Made by a program: the position numbers and the translations under genes
Part shown: positions 1-6,319 of the stretch, piece after piece
Position numbering within the stretch: position 1 is the first letter of the stretch
How the letters are laid out: each line of letters begins with the position of its first letter
Assembly (NCBI GenBank): GCA_002787175.1
Contig: PCWC01000089.1
Coordinates: 3,659-15,501 of the forward strand
DNA length: 11,843 bases
Source: Parcubacteria group bacterium CG11_big_fil_rev_8_21_14_0_20_39_22
Lineage (GTDB): Bacteria > Patescibacteriota > Minisyncoccia > Phycocordibacterales > GCA-002787175
Reading direction: 5' to 3'
Notes under the pieces: model-generated
Told to the model about the DNA's origin: nothing
The model's input: only the letters and a program-made list of their open reading frames with translations
Database searches by the model: none

Positions 1-1
1 A

Positions 2-766
2 CAACTCATTAAAAAACTGAAAGAGATCTCTAAACAAGGTTGGATACCAAATACCCGCCACGGAAACGCTGGCGGTATTGGTAATATGTTAGAGGACTTA
101 CTTGAAATCGAAGAAAACAACTTGCCAATCCCTAATGCTTCAGAATGGGAACTAAAATCCCAGCGGCTCGCCACCACCTCGCTGACAACGCTTTTTCATA
201 CCGAGCCATCACCCCGTGCGGTTAAATTTGTGCCACAAGTTTTACTTCCGCTCTATGGCTGGAAACACGAGGAAGCCGGCAAGCAATATGGAAAAGGTGA
301 GATGAGTTTTAGACAAACAATCCACGGCCAATCCCGTAGCGACCGTGGTTTTAAGGTTGTGATTGACCGCAAGGAACGCAAAATCCTCATCTCATTTGAC
401 GCTAAAAGTGTTGACCCACGACACAAAAAATGGCTGGCCTCGGTAAAAAAGCGAGTTGGCTTGGGCGAACTGAATCCCCAACCCTATTGGGGCTTTGACG
501 ACCTGGAACACAAAGCCGGCACTAAACTGCTCAACACGTTTTATGTTCAGGCCGAAGTGAAACGGGAGGGCAAAAAAGAATTTTACCACTACACCAAAGT
601 AATGATGTTGCAAAAATTCAGTTTTGAGGGATTTTTGAAAGCATTGGAGGAGGCCAAGATCCTCGTGGACTTTGATGCCCGCACCGGCCACAACCACGGG
701 ACGAAGTTTCGCATGCGCCAAAATGCGTTGCCGGTTCTATACGAAAAAAAAACAATCATTTTTTAA
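2..766 (+). CDS. MvaI/BcnI-family type II restriction endonuclease, 5' end missing
   Basis: The frame is open from base 2, so the true start lies left of the window; the first internal Met is at 86. The 254 visible residues resemble the MvaI/BcnI endonuclease family (MutH-like fold; known members cut CCWGG or CCSGG). The family-like N-terminal block reads GWIPNTRHGNAGGIGNMLED at residues 13-32. It is followed by a putative catalytic EWELKS at 48-53 (E50-x-K52 as the metal-binding E-x-K). Near the C-terminus is a HNHGTKFR motif that I associate with the same family. The enzyme would cleave unmodified DNA in the cytoplasm, and its partner methyltransferase is presumably just upstream, outside the window. 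The gene is visibly richer in GC than the two genes that follow at 3-nt spacing, so the operon may be mosaic. The family call is from remembered motifs; the target sequence cannot be read from this. Confidence 0.8.
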   Translation, partial: QLIKKLKEISKQGWIPNTRHGNAGGIGNMLEDLLEIEENNLPIPNASEWELKSQRLATTSLTTLFHTEPSPRAVKFVPQVLLPLYGWKHEEAGKQYGKGEMSFRQTIHGQSRSDRGFKVVIDRKERKILISFDAKSVDPRHKKWLASVKKRVGLGELNPQPYWGFDDLEHKAGTKLLNTFYVQAEVKREGKKEFYHYTKVMMLQKFSFEGFLKALEEAKILVDFDARTGHNHGTKFRMRQNALPVLYEKKTIIF

Positions 767-769
767 ATT

Positions 770-1456
770 ATGGAAACAATATCAAAACATCTAGTTGAAA
801 TTCGTTATAAACCAAATTCACGCTTCTTGGATAAACGTGGAGAGGTTGCTGATTTATTGTCAAATTCAATTTTTGACCAATGGAATATATCTACAAATAA
901 AATAAATTTCTCGAGCAAAAAAGACGACAACATAGAAGCATTTTTTAGTTTCAGAAATTTGGGACTGTTTACTAACTATCCTAACACACAGGACTTCTTT
1001 CTTGAAAAAGCAAAAGATTTTATTAAATCTGCTTGGAATTATTTCCCAACAGGGAATATTATTCGTGTTGGAGTTCGCTCAACTTACCTGTTTGAAACAC
1101 GCGATTTCAAAAACACATTTGATAAATACCGCTCAAAATTTCTAGCTCTTTCAGATGAGGATATCAAGGAATTTGACGGTGATTTGATCGATCTTGGTTT
1201 TCCACTAAACTTTTCTATAGGAGAAGATTTTTTTAATGTTAATACTGGACCAATGGAAAAAGACCAGTCCAAAGAGATGGTACTGAATGACGAGGAGGAA
1301 TTACCCACCACCGGAGTTTATATTGATGTAGATTACTTCCGCAAAGAATTTTCACCCCACACCACACAAAAAAACATACTTGAATTTGTCGACAAAGGTA
1401 TCCAAAAAGCTGATAAAATCAGTAAGTTGATTGCTGGTTGGACGACAAAAAAGTAA
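770..1456 (+). CDS. TIGR04255-like protein of unknown function
   Basis: This is a 228-residue soluble-looking protein with no signal peptide or membrane segment. The N-terminal beta-type stretch (ISKHLVEIRYKP), the central 'NIIRVGVRSTYLF' and the late 'GVYIDVDYFRKEF' followed by a helical end (KNILEFVDKGIQKADKISKL) recall the TIGR04255 family. That family is sporadically distributed, has no established function, and is often met in defence or mobile regions. The match is from overall pattern only. The ATG lies 3 nt after the stop of the restriction endonuclease gene, and the next gene starts 3 nt after this one, so the three are probably co-transcribed and translationally linked. There is no clear Shine-Dalgarno sequence. 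It could be an accessory or control factor of the restriction system, or a separate defence effector paired with the membrane protein downstream. Confidence 0.5.
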   Translation: METISKHLVEIRYKPNSRFLDKRGEVADLLSNSIFDQWNISTNKINFSSKKDDNIEAFFSFRNLGLFTNYPNTQDFFLEKAKDFIKSAWNYFPTGNIIRVGVRSTYLFETRDFKNTFDKYRSKFLALSDEDIKEFDGDLIDLGFPLNFSIGEDFFNVNTGPMEKDQSKEMVLNDEEELPTTGVYIDVDYFRKEFSPHTTQKNILEFVDKGIQKADKISKLIAGWTTKK

Positions 1457-1459
1457 ACT

Positions 1460-1921
1460 ATGTCCGATACAAGAAACGTCAAAAACAGTGACCCAGAAGC
1501 TACCGAAAAGACGGGTAGTGATTTTTTTGATAAGGGGAAAGATGAAACTTCAAAAACGACTAAAAAAACAGATTTGGACAGCAATATTATAAATGAAACA
1601 GAAGAAGAAATAACTGAACAAGGAACGAATCCGACACCTTTTGAATTAAGCAGAATACGATATTATAATAGCGAAAAGAAAAAAAATGAGGCAAAATCAG
1701 CTGTATTAGGAGTTTTAAAATATCTGATACCGATTTTCGCGACTCTAATCATCGGACTACTTGCTGTTTTTGGTGGTGTTTGGGCCTATAAATTGAATAA
1801 TATCGCAGAACCAATAGGAGGCTTAAAAGTGGAAGTACAATATATAAAAGAAAGTATTACGGAATTGAAATCAGATATTAAAAATCTGCAAGAAAAAGTA
1901 AACAGCCAATCAACCAAATAA
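1460..1921 (+). CDS. Single-pass membrane protein with acidic tail and coiled coil, unknown function
   Basis: I do not recognise a family. The 153 residues divide into three parts. Residues 1-75 form a charged, probably disordered segment with an acidic run at 46-54. One strong hydrophobic segment lies at about 84-110 (VLKYLIPIFATLIIGLLAVF). The last part, about 119-150, is amphipathic, charged and probably a coiled coil (VEVQYIKESITELKSDIKNL). There is no signal peptide, so it is probably an inner-membrane protein. It is the last gene of the three-gene unit and ends 11 nt before the GC-rich hairpin at 1933. A membrane partner next to a TIGR04255-like protein suggests a two-component effector, but that is inference. 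Confidence 0.6.
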   Translation: MSDTRNVKNSDPEATEKTGSDFFDKGKDETSKTTKKTDLDSNIINETEEEITEQGTNPTPFELSRIRYYNSEKKKNEAKSAVLGVLKYLIPIFATLIIGLLAVFGGVWAYKLNNIAEPIGGLKVEVQYIKESITELKSDIKNLQEKVNSQSTK

Positions 1922-1932
1922 AAAGAATAGGG

Positions 1933-1983
1933 TGTCTGGGCGGGGCACAATTCACCCCGACCCTCTTGTGCCCCGCCCAGACA
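1933..1983. repeat. Cassette-end hairpin, copy 1 (perfect 18-bp stem)
   Basis: Arms 1933-1950 and 1966-1983 are perfect reverse complements over 18 bp around a 15-nt loop that starts TTCACCCC. The sequence after the stem on the + strand is A-rich, with no T-run, so this is not a normal intrinsic terminator for the upstream operon. A homologous hairpin sits at 5880-5930 after the vsr-like gene. Between the copies the base pair T1937-A1979 becomes A5884-T5926, which is a compensatory change. The - strand of 1955-1978 also carries four G-runs with loops of 1, 7 and 2 nt. It lies exactly 68 nt upstream of the attC-like site at 2052. Confidence 0.85.
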
Positions 1984-2051
1984 AAAATCAAATTTTCTTT
2001 AAAAATAAGAGAAAGCCAAAAACAAAAAAGAATTATAAAAATATTTGCATC

Positions 2052-2169
2052 ACACAACACGGCATATGAGGTTCGGGAAATATGACTTTTTTAAATTTTA
2101 AAGGTGGTCATATTCCCCTCACCCAAACCCGCCAAGGAGGCGGGCTTCTCATATGCGCGTACGTTGCGA
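2052..2169 (+). repeat. attC-like recombination site, copy 1
   Basis: This 118-bp imperfect palindrome has outer boxes ACACAAC (2052-2058) and GTTGCGA (2163-2169). These approximate the integron R''/R' consensus RYYYAAC/GTTRRRY and pair through CAAC/GTTG. Inner L-type boxes are GCATATGAG (2062-2070) and CTCATATGC (2148-2156), separated from the R boxes by short unpaired spacers. The variable loop contains two further hairpins: GGGAAATATGAC (2075-2086) against 2107-2117, and CCCGCC/GGCGGG (2128-2133 and 2139-2144). Orientation (genes upstream, GTT box downstream) and length (roughly 57-141 bp is usual) fit a cassette-end attC. The R boxes depart from consensus, so the identity rests on architecture and on the second copy. 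The rest of the intergenic DNA to 2264 holds only a small hairpin (2203-2215) and an orphan SD-like run at 2251-2259; no gene is visible. Confidence 0.6.
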
Positions 2170-2264
2170 CGAAATAATTTTTTTAATAAGTTTTTCTCAA
2201 TCGGCTTTTTAAGCCAAGGAATAAAATAAGTTTTTTAAGAATTAGGATTTTAGGAGGGGTAATA

Positions 2265-2312
2265 CCAAGGAGTTTTCTTCGCTCCCTTTGGTCGCTCAAA
2301 AAAATTATTTAA
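2265..2312 (+). repeat. Interspersed leader repeat, copy 1
   Basis: The segment TTTTCTTCGCTCCCTTTGG (2273-2291) followed by TCGCTC and an A/T tail TTATTTAA ends 3 nt before the ATG of the AlbA-domain gene. A near-identical segment at 9162-9203 ends 5 nt before another start codon. The copy here also forms a hairpin (CCAAGGAG at 2265-2272 with the following CTCCCTTTGG). A strong SD-like run (TAGGAGGGG, 2251-2259) lies just upstream but is 56 nt from the ATG, as if the repeat had been inserted between the SD and the gene. Confidence 0.6.
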
Positions 2313-2315
2313 CCT

Positions 2316-3290
2316 ATGGGGCAAAAACCTTACGAAGCCATTCTAAAAAACCTAAGCACAGAAAAAGATGTAGAAAATCTCGCAAAAGAAACGGAAGAGT
2401 GTTTCTTTTTGGATTACAAACAATCCGAAAAAAATGATTACACTCAGGCGAGATCAATTAAAGGTAGCGACCTCGCCAATGTAGCAAAATCTATCTCTGG
2501 TTTTGGAAATGCCTTGGGCGGCATATTAATTTTTGGAGTTGATAATGACAAAAATTTAAAACCTTTTGCAGGATATGAAACCTTTGAGACATTAGTGCAA
2601 GAATCTGTTTCTAGATCAACTAATCCACACCACGAAAAAGTAGAAACAAAATCAATTTCAGCAGACAATAGAAAAGGCTATGTAGTGATAATTATTCACC
2701 AGTCCCACAATAGACCGTTACAGGTCATAACCAACTCAAATACGCATAGATATTTCTACAGAACGGGAGAGTCACATGTCGATATTCCGCACGATGTATT
2801 GATTGGAATGTTGGGCAGAAAGATACCAGTTAACTTAAGCTGTCAATTTCAAATAAAGCAAAAAGATGATATCGCTCAAAATATATTTGAATTTGACTTT
2901 GTTTTAAGAAATAACAGTTCAGTCATCGCTCGAGATGTTTGGTTCAATATGGATGTGGGTATCCCTAATGTAAGCGTCAAGCAAGGTTCCTCGTTCGATT
3001 TATTTACTGGGCACAGAATGAATAATTCGATAAGCATGATAGCGATACGAAATTATCGCCTTCCGCCACAGGGATATGTTTCACCTGCGGGACTTTCCAT
3101 TACTAAAAAATTCTTAGATCAAAACCGTGACTATAATCTTTATTTTACTTTCGGTTGCGAGGGTTCAAAGATGTGGGAATTTGACTCAATATTTAGTGGT
3201 GGAGAATTTAACGCGCAACTAAACAAAGGAGTCAGAGACGTAATTACGCTCTTGAAAAAAAAGTCCAAAGGAATCATAGAAAGAATCTAA
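2316..3290 (+). CDS. Schlafen AlbA_2-domain protein with C-terminal beta domain
   Basis: This 324-residue protein has an AlbA_2 (Schlafen/divergent AAA-4) domain at about 20-170. Recognisable elements are 'ECFFLDYKQS' (28-37), the characteristic glycine-rich block 'NALGGILIFGVDND' (65-78) and the RPLQ...YFYRTGESH segment (133-154). The family is linked to nucleic-acid binding or cleavage and is common in prokaryotic defence loci. Residues 171-310 form a separate domain rich in predicted beta strands that I do not recognise. The ATPase and winged-helix parts found in many longer family members are absent. No promoter is clear upstream. The gene is followed by an independent promoter for the restriction-modification operon, so it is a neighbour within the cassette and not necessarily a subunit. 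The start is the first ATG and has no adjacent Shine-Dalgarno sequence. Confidence 0.8.
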   Translation: MGQKPYEAILKNLSTEKDVENLAKETEECFFLDYKQSEKNDYTQARSIKGSDLANVAKSISGFGNALGGILIFGVDNDKNLKPFAGYETFETLVQESVSRSTNPHHEKVETKSISADNRKGYVVIIIHQSHNRPLQVITNSNTHRYFYRTGESHVDIPHDVLIGMLGRKIPVNLSCQFQIKQKDDIAQNIFEFDFVLRNNSSVIARDVWFNMDVGIPNVSVKQGSSFDLFTGHRMNNSISMIAIRNYRLPPQGYVSPAGLSITKKFLDQNRDYNLYFTFGCEGSKMWEFDSIFSGGEFNAQLNKGVRDVITLLKKKSKGIIERI

Positions 3291-3319
3291 AAGCCTGAGT
3301 ATTTATCCACATGGTATAT

Positions 3320-3348
3320 TTGACTTTCGGTTTTTATTCGGGTATAAT
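3320..3348 (+). promoter_or_regulatory. Sigma70-type promoter of the restriction-modification operon
   Basis: TTGACT (3320-3325) and TATAAT (3343-3348) are separated by exactly 17 nt. Transcription would start near 3355, giving a leader of about 58 nt that includes short TACA repeats before the ATG at 3413. This allows the methyltransferase, endonuclease and Vsr genes to be expressed independently of the AlbA gene. No C-protein gene or operator is seen. Confidence 0.8.
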
Positions 3349-3412
3349 GTAAATACAAATTTGGAAGATTTGGCTAAAAAATGAGATAATAAATAAATAC
3401 ATACATACAAAC

Positions 3413-4378
3413 ATGAAAAAATATTCTGTTTTATCTTTATTCGCCGGTTGTGGAGGTCTTGATCTAGGATTCAAGGGCGATTTTAGTTTTCTAAATAAAA
3501 AATACGCAAAACATAATTTTGATCTTGCGTGGGCAAATGATATAGACGAAAACGCTTGCGTGACTTTTAGAAAATATTTTAATCAAGAAATAGTTTGTGG
3601 GGACATAACTAAAATTCTAGCCGATAAGCACGCACGGATGTTTGACCCTCCCCTCCCGAAAAAAGTAGACATAGTGCTTGGTGGATTTCCTTGCCAAGAT
3701 TTTAGCCACGCTGGAAAAAGAAGAGGATTTGAAAGCACGCGAGGGTTACTTTATCAAAGCATGATTGAGGTAATTAAAAGAACAAAGCCAGTTCTTTTCG
3801 TTGCTGAAAATGTTAAAGGACTTTTAACAATGAATGACGGCGGGGCAATAGCGACGATAATCAAAGATTTTAAAAAACTCAAATACAATGTCGAATACAA
3901 ACTACTAACCGCCGCTGACTACGGTGTACCTCAAATACGAGAGAGAGTAGTTATTGTTGGCACCAAAAAAGGCATACTACCACCATTTGAATATCCAAAA
4001 CCAATTCTGGAAAAGAAAAATTGGGTTCCTCTAAAAAAAGCTATAGGTGATTTAGAGGAAAAAAAAGAAGGGGAGGTGGCGAACCATTATTGGTCAAAAG
4101 CAAAAAAGAATAATGGACAAGGAAATAACAAAGTATCGTCGGAAAAACCAGGACCAACGATGAGAACAGAGCACCATGGAAACATAGAATTCCATTGGAA
4201 CGGAAAAAGACGGCTATCCGCGAGAGAGGCCGCTAGAATACAGTCATTTCCAGATGATTTTATCTTTTATCCATCAACCTCCGCCGCCTATAAACAAATC
4301 GGAAACGCCGTTCCCCCGGTGTTGGCTTGGCACGTCGCCTCAGCGATAGAAAAATTTCTCAACGAACACTTAAAATAA
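3413..4378 (+). CDS. DNA (cytosine-5-)-methyltransferase of a type II R-M system
   Basis: The gene encodes the modification enzyme, which transfers a methyl group from S-adenosylmethionine to C5 of cytosine in the recognition site. All main motifs of the family are in order. Motif I (SAM binding) is SLFAGCGGLDLGF at 8-20. Motif IV is GGFPCQDFS with catalytic C94. Motif VI is ENV at 132-134. Motif VIII is QIRER at 174-178. Motif IX is RRLSAREAARIQSFPDDF at 266-283, and motif X is QIGNAVPP at 295-302. At 321 residues it is compact, leaving about 80 residues between motifs VIII and IX for target recognition, including 'GPTMRTEHHGNIEFHW'. It is followed after 3 nt by the endonuclease and then by a Vsr-like gene, the classical layout for m5C restriction systems. 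The target sequence cannot be deduced. Confidence 0.95.
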   Translation: MKKYSVLSLFAGCGGLDLGFKGDFSFLNKKYAKHNFDLAWANDIDENACVTFRKYFNQEIVCGDITKILADKHARMFDPPLPKKVDIVLGGFPCQDFSHAGKRRGFESTRGLLYQSMIEVIKRTKPVLFVAENVKGLLTMNDGGAIATIIKDFKKLKYNVEYKLLTAADYGVPQIRERVVIVGTKKGILPPFEYPKPILEKKNWVPLKKAIGDLEEKKEGEVANHYWSKAKKNNGQGNNKVSSEKPGPTMRTEHHGNIEFHWNGKRRLSAREAARIQSFPDDFIFYPSTSAAYKQIGNAVPPVLAWHVASAIEKFLNEHLK

Positions 4379-4381
4379 TCT

Positions 4382-5419
4382 ATGATTTACATTAATAAAC
4401 CAGACGCGAAAGAAAAAGATTTTATTAATCTATTGGAAAAATCAAGGGAGCTACTATTAAAATTTTTACGGAAGAAAAAAGACATATCGCCGACTCATTT
4501 TGAAACTACTGTTTTTGAACATACGCGTGAAGCCGCAAAAGGAACTTCTTTTGAAGGAAAGGTTCAACAAACAGGAGCGCATGATTTTCCAGATATTATA
4601 GCTAATAAATATTTCGGCGTTGAAGTCAAAATGACCACCAGCGACCACTGGACTTCAACTGGAAACAGCATTTTAGAGTCTTCCAGAATTGAAGACGTTG
4701 AAAAAATTTATATCATGTTTGGAAAATTTGGCGGTAAATTAGATATTAAATTTCGACTCTACCAAGAATGTTTACCTGATGTTAGCGTCACGCACTCTCC
4801 CAGATACAGAATAAACATGAATTTAAAAAAAGGCGAATCTATTTTTGACAAAATAGGCGTGGATTATGACACATTAAGAAAACACGCTAATCCCATACAA
4901 AAAATTAAGGATCACTATAGGTCAAAGCTGAAAGACGGAGAAGAGCTATGGTGGATAGACCAAGAAAACGACGACAAAGCGATCAGTCCAATAATACGCC
5001 CATTTAGGAATCTGAGCGACGAAGAGAAAGAAAATTTCATTGTAGAATCAATGATTTTATTTCCTGAAATGTTTGGGAACAGCGCCATGAAATACGAACG
5101 AGCTGCCGCCTATCTTATATCAGAATATAATTCAGTGTCGGCTAGTTTAAGAGATTCATTTACCGCTGGAGGTCAAATTGAACTAAAGATAAAAAGGAAA
5201 ACCATTACAGTGCCTCAAGTCGCAGAACGTATGCGTGCGAGAGCGAACGACATCAAAACTAAAATAAACGAACTCGACGGCGAAACTCTAGCGTATTACT
5301 GGAGAATCAGAAAAATAGAACGAGATAGATTAAACCAATGGAAAAAACTCTTAAATAAAAACCTAAAACTTTCGATTAGAGGTATTAAAGCTTCTGATGT
5401 TTTTGATTCTGGTTTATGA
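4382..5419 (+). CDS. Type II restriction endonuclease (PD-(D/E)XK fold)
   Basis: This 345-residue protein lies 3 nt after the methyltransferase and overlaps the next gene by 4 nt (ATGA), so it is clearly co-translated. A PD-(D/E)XK active site is visible as FPD71 followed by E81-V-K83 (FPDIIANKYFGVEVK, residues 69-83), with E46 or E58 as a possible first acidic residue. The remainder (about 90-345) has no motif I can assign; it is mixed and then helical (KTKINELDGETLAYYWRIRKIE). The pairing implies that it cuts the site protected by the upstream methyltransferase. I do not recognise the specific endonuclease subfamily, so the functional assignment rests on the active-site motif and the operon. 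Confidence 0.85.
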   Translation: MIYINKPDAKEKDFINLLEKSRELLLKFLRKKKDISPTHFETTVFEHTREAAKGTSFEGKVQQTGAHDFPDIIANKYFGVEVKMTTSDHWTSTGNSILESSRIEDVEKIYIMFGKFGGKLDIKFRLYQECLPDVSVTHSPRYRINMNLKKGESIFDKIGVDYDTLRKHANPIQKIKDHYRSKLKDGEELWWIDQENDDKAISPIIRPFRNLSDEEKENFIVESMILFPEMFGNSAMKYERAAAYLISEYNSVSASLRDSFTAGGQIELKIKRKTITVPQVAERMRARANDIKTKINELDGETLAYYWRIRKIERDRLNQWKKLLNKNLKLSIRGIKASDVFDSGL

Positions 5420-5877
5420 GAAAAACAAGAAATTATCTTAAAAGAAATTTCAAAAAAGAAAGAAGCAAAGACAAACTAACAAAGGACAGACGATCATCTT
5501 TAATGTCCAAAATTCGCTCAAGAGACACAAAATTTGAAAAAGAATTTATCGCTCTTCTCAAAAAAGAAACGCACAAAAAATTTCTAACGAACGAATCATC
5601 CATAAAAGGCAAACCCGATATAGTTTTCGTAAAAAGTAGGGTTTGCGTTTTTCTTGATAGCGCTTTTTGGCATGGTTGGCAATATCCACGTTGGAAACAT
5701 TTGTTAAAAAACGATTTCTGGAGAGAAAAAATAGAAAAAAACAGAAAACGCGACAAAAAAACAACAGCGTATTTGCGTAGAAACGGTTGGATAGTTATGC
5801 GCTTTTGGGAACATCAAATAAAAGACGGACATAAACTTAAAAAGATGATCTCCGAAGTAAAGAAAGAAATACAATAA
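5416..5877 (+). CDS. vsr: Vsr-type (very short patch repair) endonuclease, zinc-site-less form
   Basis: Vsr enzymes nick beside T:G mismatches produced by deamination of 5-methylcytosine, which fits a gene translationally coupled (4-nt overlap) to an m5C restriction system. Family landmarks are present: MSKIRSRDTKFE (30-41), GKPDIVF with putative catalytic D68, the FWHG block with H86, 'FWREKIEKNRKRD' (101-113) and 'GWIVMRFWEHQIK' (124-136). Compared with E. coli Vsr from memory, the zinc-binding cysteines appear replaced: Cys of GCFWH by Ala83, the Cys of HHC by Tyr90, and Cys of WEC by His133. This places it in a WEH-type branch that may instead act as a restriction or nicking nuclease. The N-terminal 25 residues are very basic. 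An ATG at 5503 (Met30) would be a shorter alternative start. Confidence 0.88.
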   Translation: MRKTRNYLKRNFKKERSKDKLTKDRRSSLMSKIRSRDTKFEKEFIALLKKETHKKFLTNESSIKGKPDIVFVKSRVCVFLDSAFWHGWQYPRWKHLLKNDFWREKIEKNRKRDKKTTAYLRRNGWIVMRFWEHQIKDGHKLKKMISEVKKEIQ

Positions 5878-5879
5878 GG

Positions 5880-5930
5880 TGTCAGGGCGGCCACAATTCA
5901 CCCCTATCCCCTCTTGTGCCCGCCCTGACA
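5880..5930. repeat. Cassette-end hairpin, copy 2
   Basis: Arms 5880-5896 and 5914-5930 pair over 17 bp with a single C:C mismatch (5891/5919) around a 17-nt loop that again begins TTCACCCC. It begins 2 nt after the stop of the vsr-like gene. It is homologous to 1933-1983: both are preceded by AATA(G/A)GGTGTC-like sequence and followed by GACAAAAAT(C/T)AAATTTTC. The - strand of 5901-5925 keeps four G-runs (loops 1, 7, 3). The following A-rich linker to the attC-like site is 68 nt, exactly as in copy 1. Confidence 0.85.
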
Positions 5931-5998
5931 AAAATTAAATTTTCATTCAAAAGACAAAAAGCAAAAGAAAGCAAAAAAAATAATTCAAAAATTACATC

Positions 5999-6126
5999 AC
6001 CTAACAGCGCATATGAGGTTCAAAAACCTAGCCCTTTAAATGACGGGTTGTCGCTAGGTTTTTTCACCCAAATTTTTGCTCGCGGGTACGCTACGCAAAA
6101 ACTTCTCATATGCGCGAACGTTATAC
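5999..6126 (+). repeat. attC-like recombination site, copy 2 (best match)
   Basis: The outer left box ACCTAAC (5999-6005) fits RYYYAAC perfectly. The right box GTTATAC (6120-6126) fits GTTRRRY with one mismatch, and TAAC pairs with GTTA. L-type boxes GCGCATATGAG (6007-6017) and CTCATATGCGC (6105-6115) are an exact 11-bp inverted repeat. The spacers between R and L boxes (A on the left, GAAC on the right) are unequal, as in attC sites. The 87-nt loop contains a terminator hairpin (6022-6064). Relative to copy 1 the R-box pair changes from C-G to T-A, a compensatory substitution. Expected strand exchange, if it is attC, would be between 6120 and 6121. The DNA from 6127 to 6212 has no gene and no feature that I can name. 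Confidence 0.65.
6022..6064 (+). terminator. Intrinsic terminator inside the attC-like loop
   Basis: AAAAACCTAGC (6022-6032) pairs with GCTAGGTTTTT (6053-6063) over 11 bp, with the T-run continuing to 6064. An A-run leads the stem and a T-run follows it, so it could act in both directions. It is placed to end transcription of the restriction-modification operon before the Fic cassette. Confidence 0.65.
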
Positions 6127-6212
6127 GCAATTCAAAAAATATTGAGGAGTATGTAGCACGCGTAAAAAAGCCATTACTACGCTTAAAAAAGACGACAAAA
6201 CTTCGATATAAC

Positions 6213-6247
6213 CGTGAAAATTACTCATTTTTTTACTATTTTTCACG
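6213..6247. repeat. Inverted repeat upstream of the Fic promoter
   Basis: CGTGAAAA (6213-6220) and TTTTCACG (6240-6247) are perfect 8-bp inverted repeats ending 6 nt before the -35 box at 6254. They could be a binding site for a dimeric regulator or a weak hairpin. No function can be assigned. Confidence 0.4.
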
Positions 6248-6253
6248 TTTATC

Positions 6254-6282
6254 TTGACAAAACAGTAAAAATCATGTAAAAT
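6254..6282 (+). promoter_or_regulatory. Strong sigma70-type promoter of the first Fic gene
   Basis: TTGACA (6254-6259, full consensus) and TAAAAT (6277-6282) are 17 nt apart. Transcription should begin near 6289, about 30 nt before the ATG at 6320. A private promoter within the proposed cassette is typical of toxin-type cassettes. Confidence 0.85.
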
Positions 6283-6319
6283 GGAATAGGAATACTCAAT
6301 ATTGACAAATCTCACAAAT

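Noticed and set aside
1933..1983. Reading the GC-rich hairpin as an ordinary rho-independent terminator
   Set aside because: The + strand after the stem is A-rich with no T-run, the loop is 15 nt, and the second copy keeps structure and spacing to the palindrome, not a T-tract.
1878..2060. Open frame of 60 codons on the - strand
   Set aside because: It covers the GC-rich hairpin and overlaps the end of the membrane-protein gene; there is no domain and no promoter.
3413..5877. Recoding of TGA as Gly (Gracilibacteria/SR1 code)
   Set aside because: TGA ends the endonuclease at 5417-5419 with a tight ATGA overlap to the next gene, and also ends the second Fic gene, so it is a true stop.
2052..6126. 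A CRISPR array or IS200/IS605 ends as an explanation of the repeats
   Set aside because: There are only two full copies 4 kb apart with gene cargo between them, no short regular repeat-spacer pattern, and no tnpA or tnpB gene; the attC-like box layout explains more.
5916..6257. Open frame of 113 codons between the vsr-like gene and the Fic gene
   Set aside because: It runs through the hairpin arm, the A-rich linker, the attC-like palindrome and a terminator. The predicted protein is a low-complexity basic sequence with no recognisable domain.
6302..6319. TTG start for the first Fic gene
   Set aside because: It is possible (18 nt upstream, in frame), but ATG 6320 gives a more usual leader and begins the recognisable sequence; no Shine-Dalgarno sequence favours the TTG.
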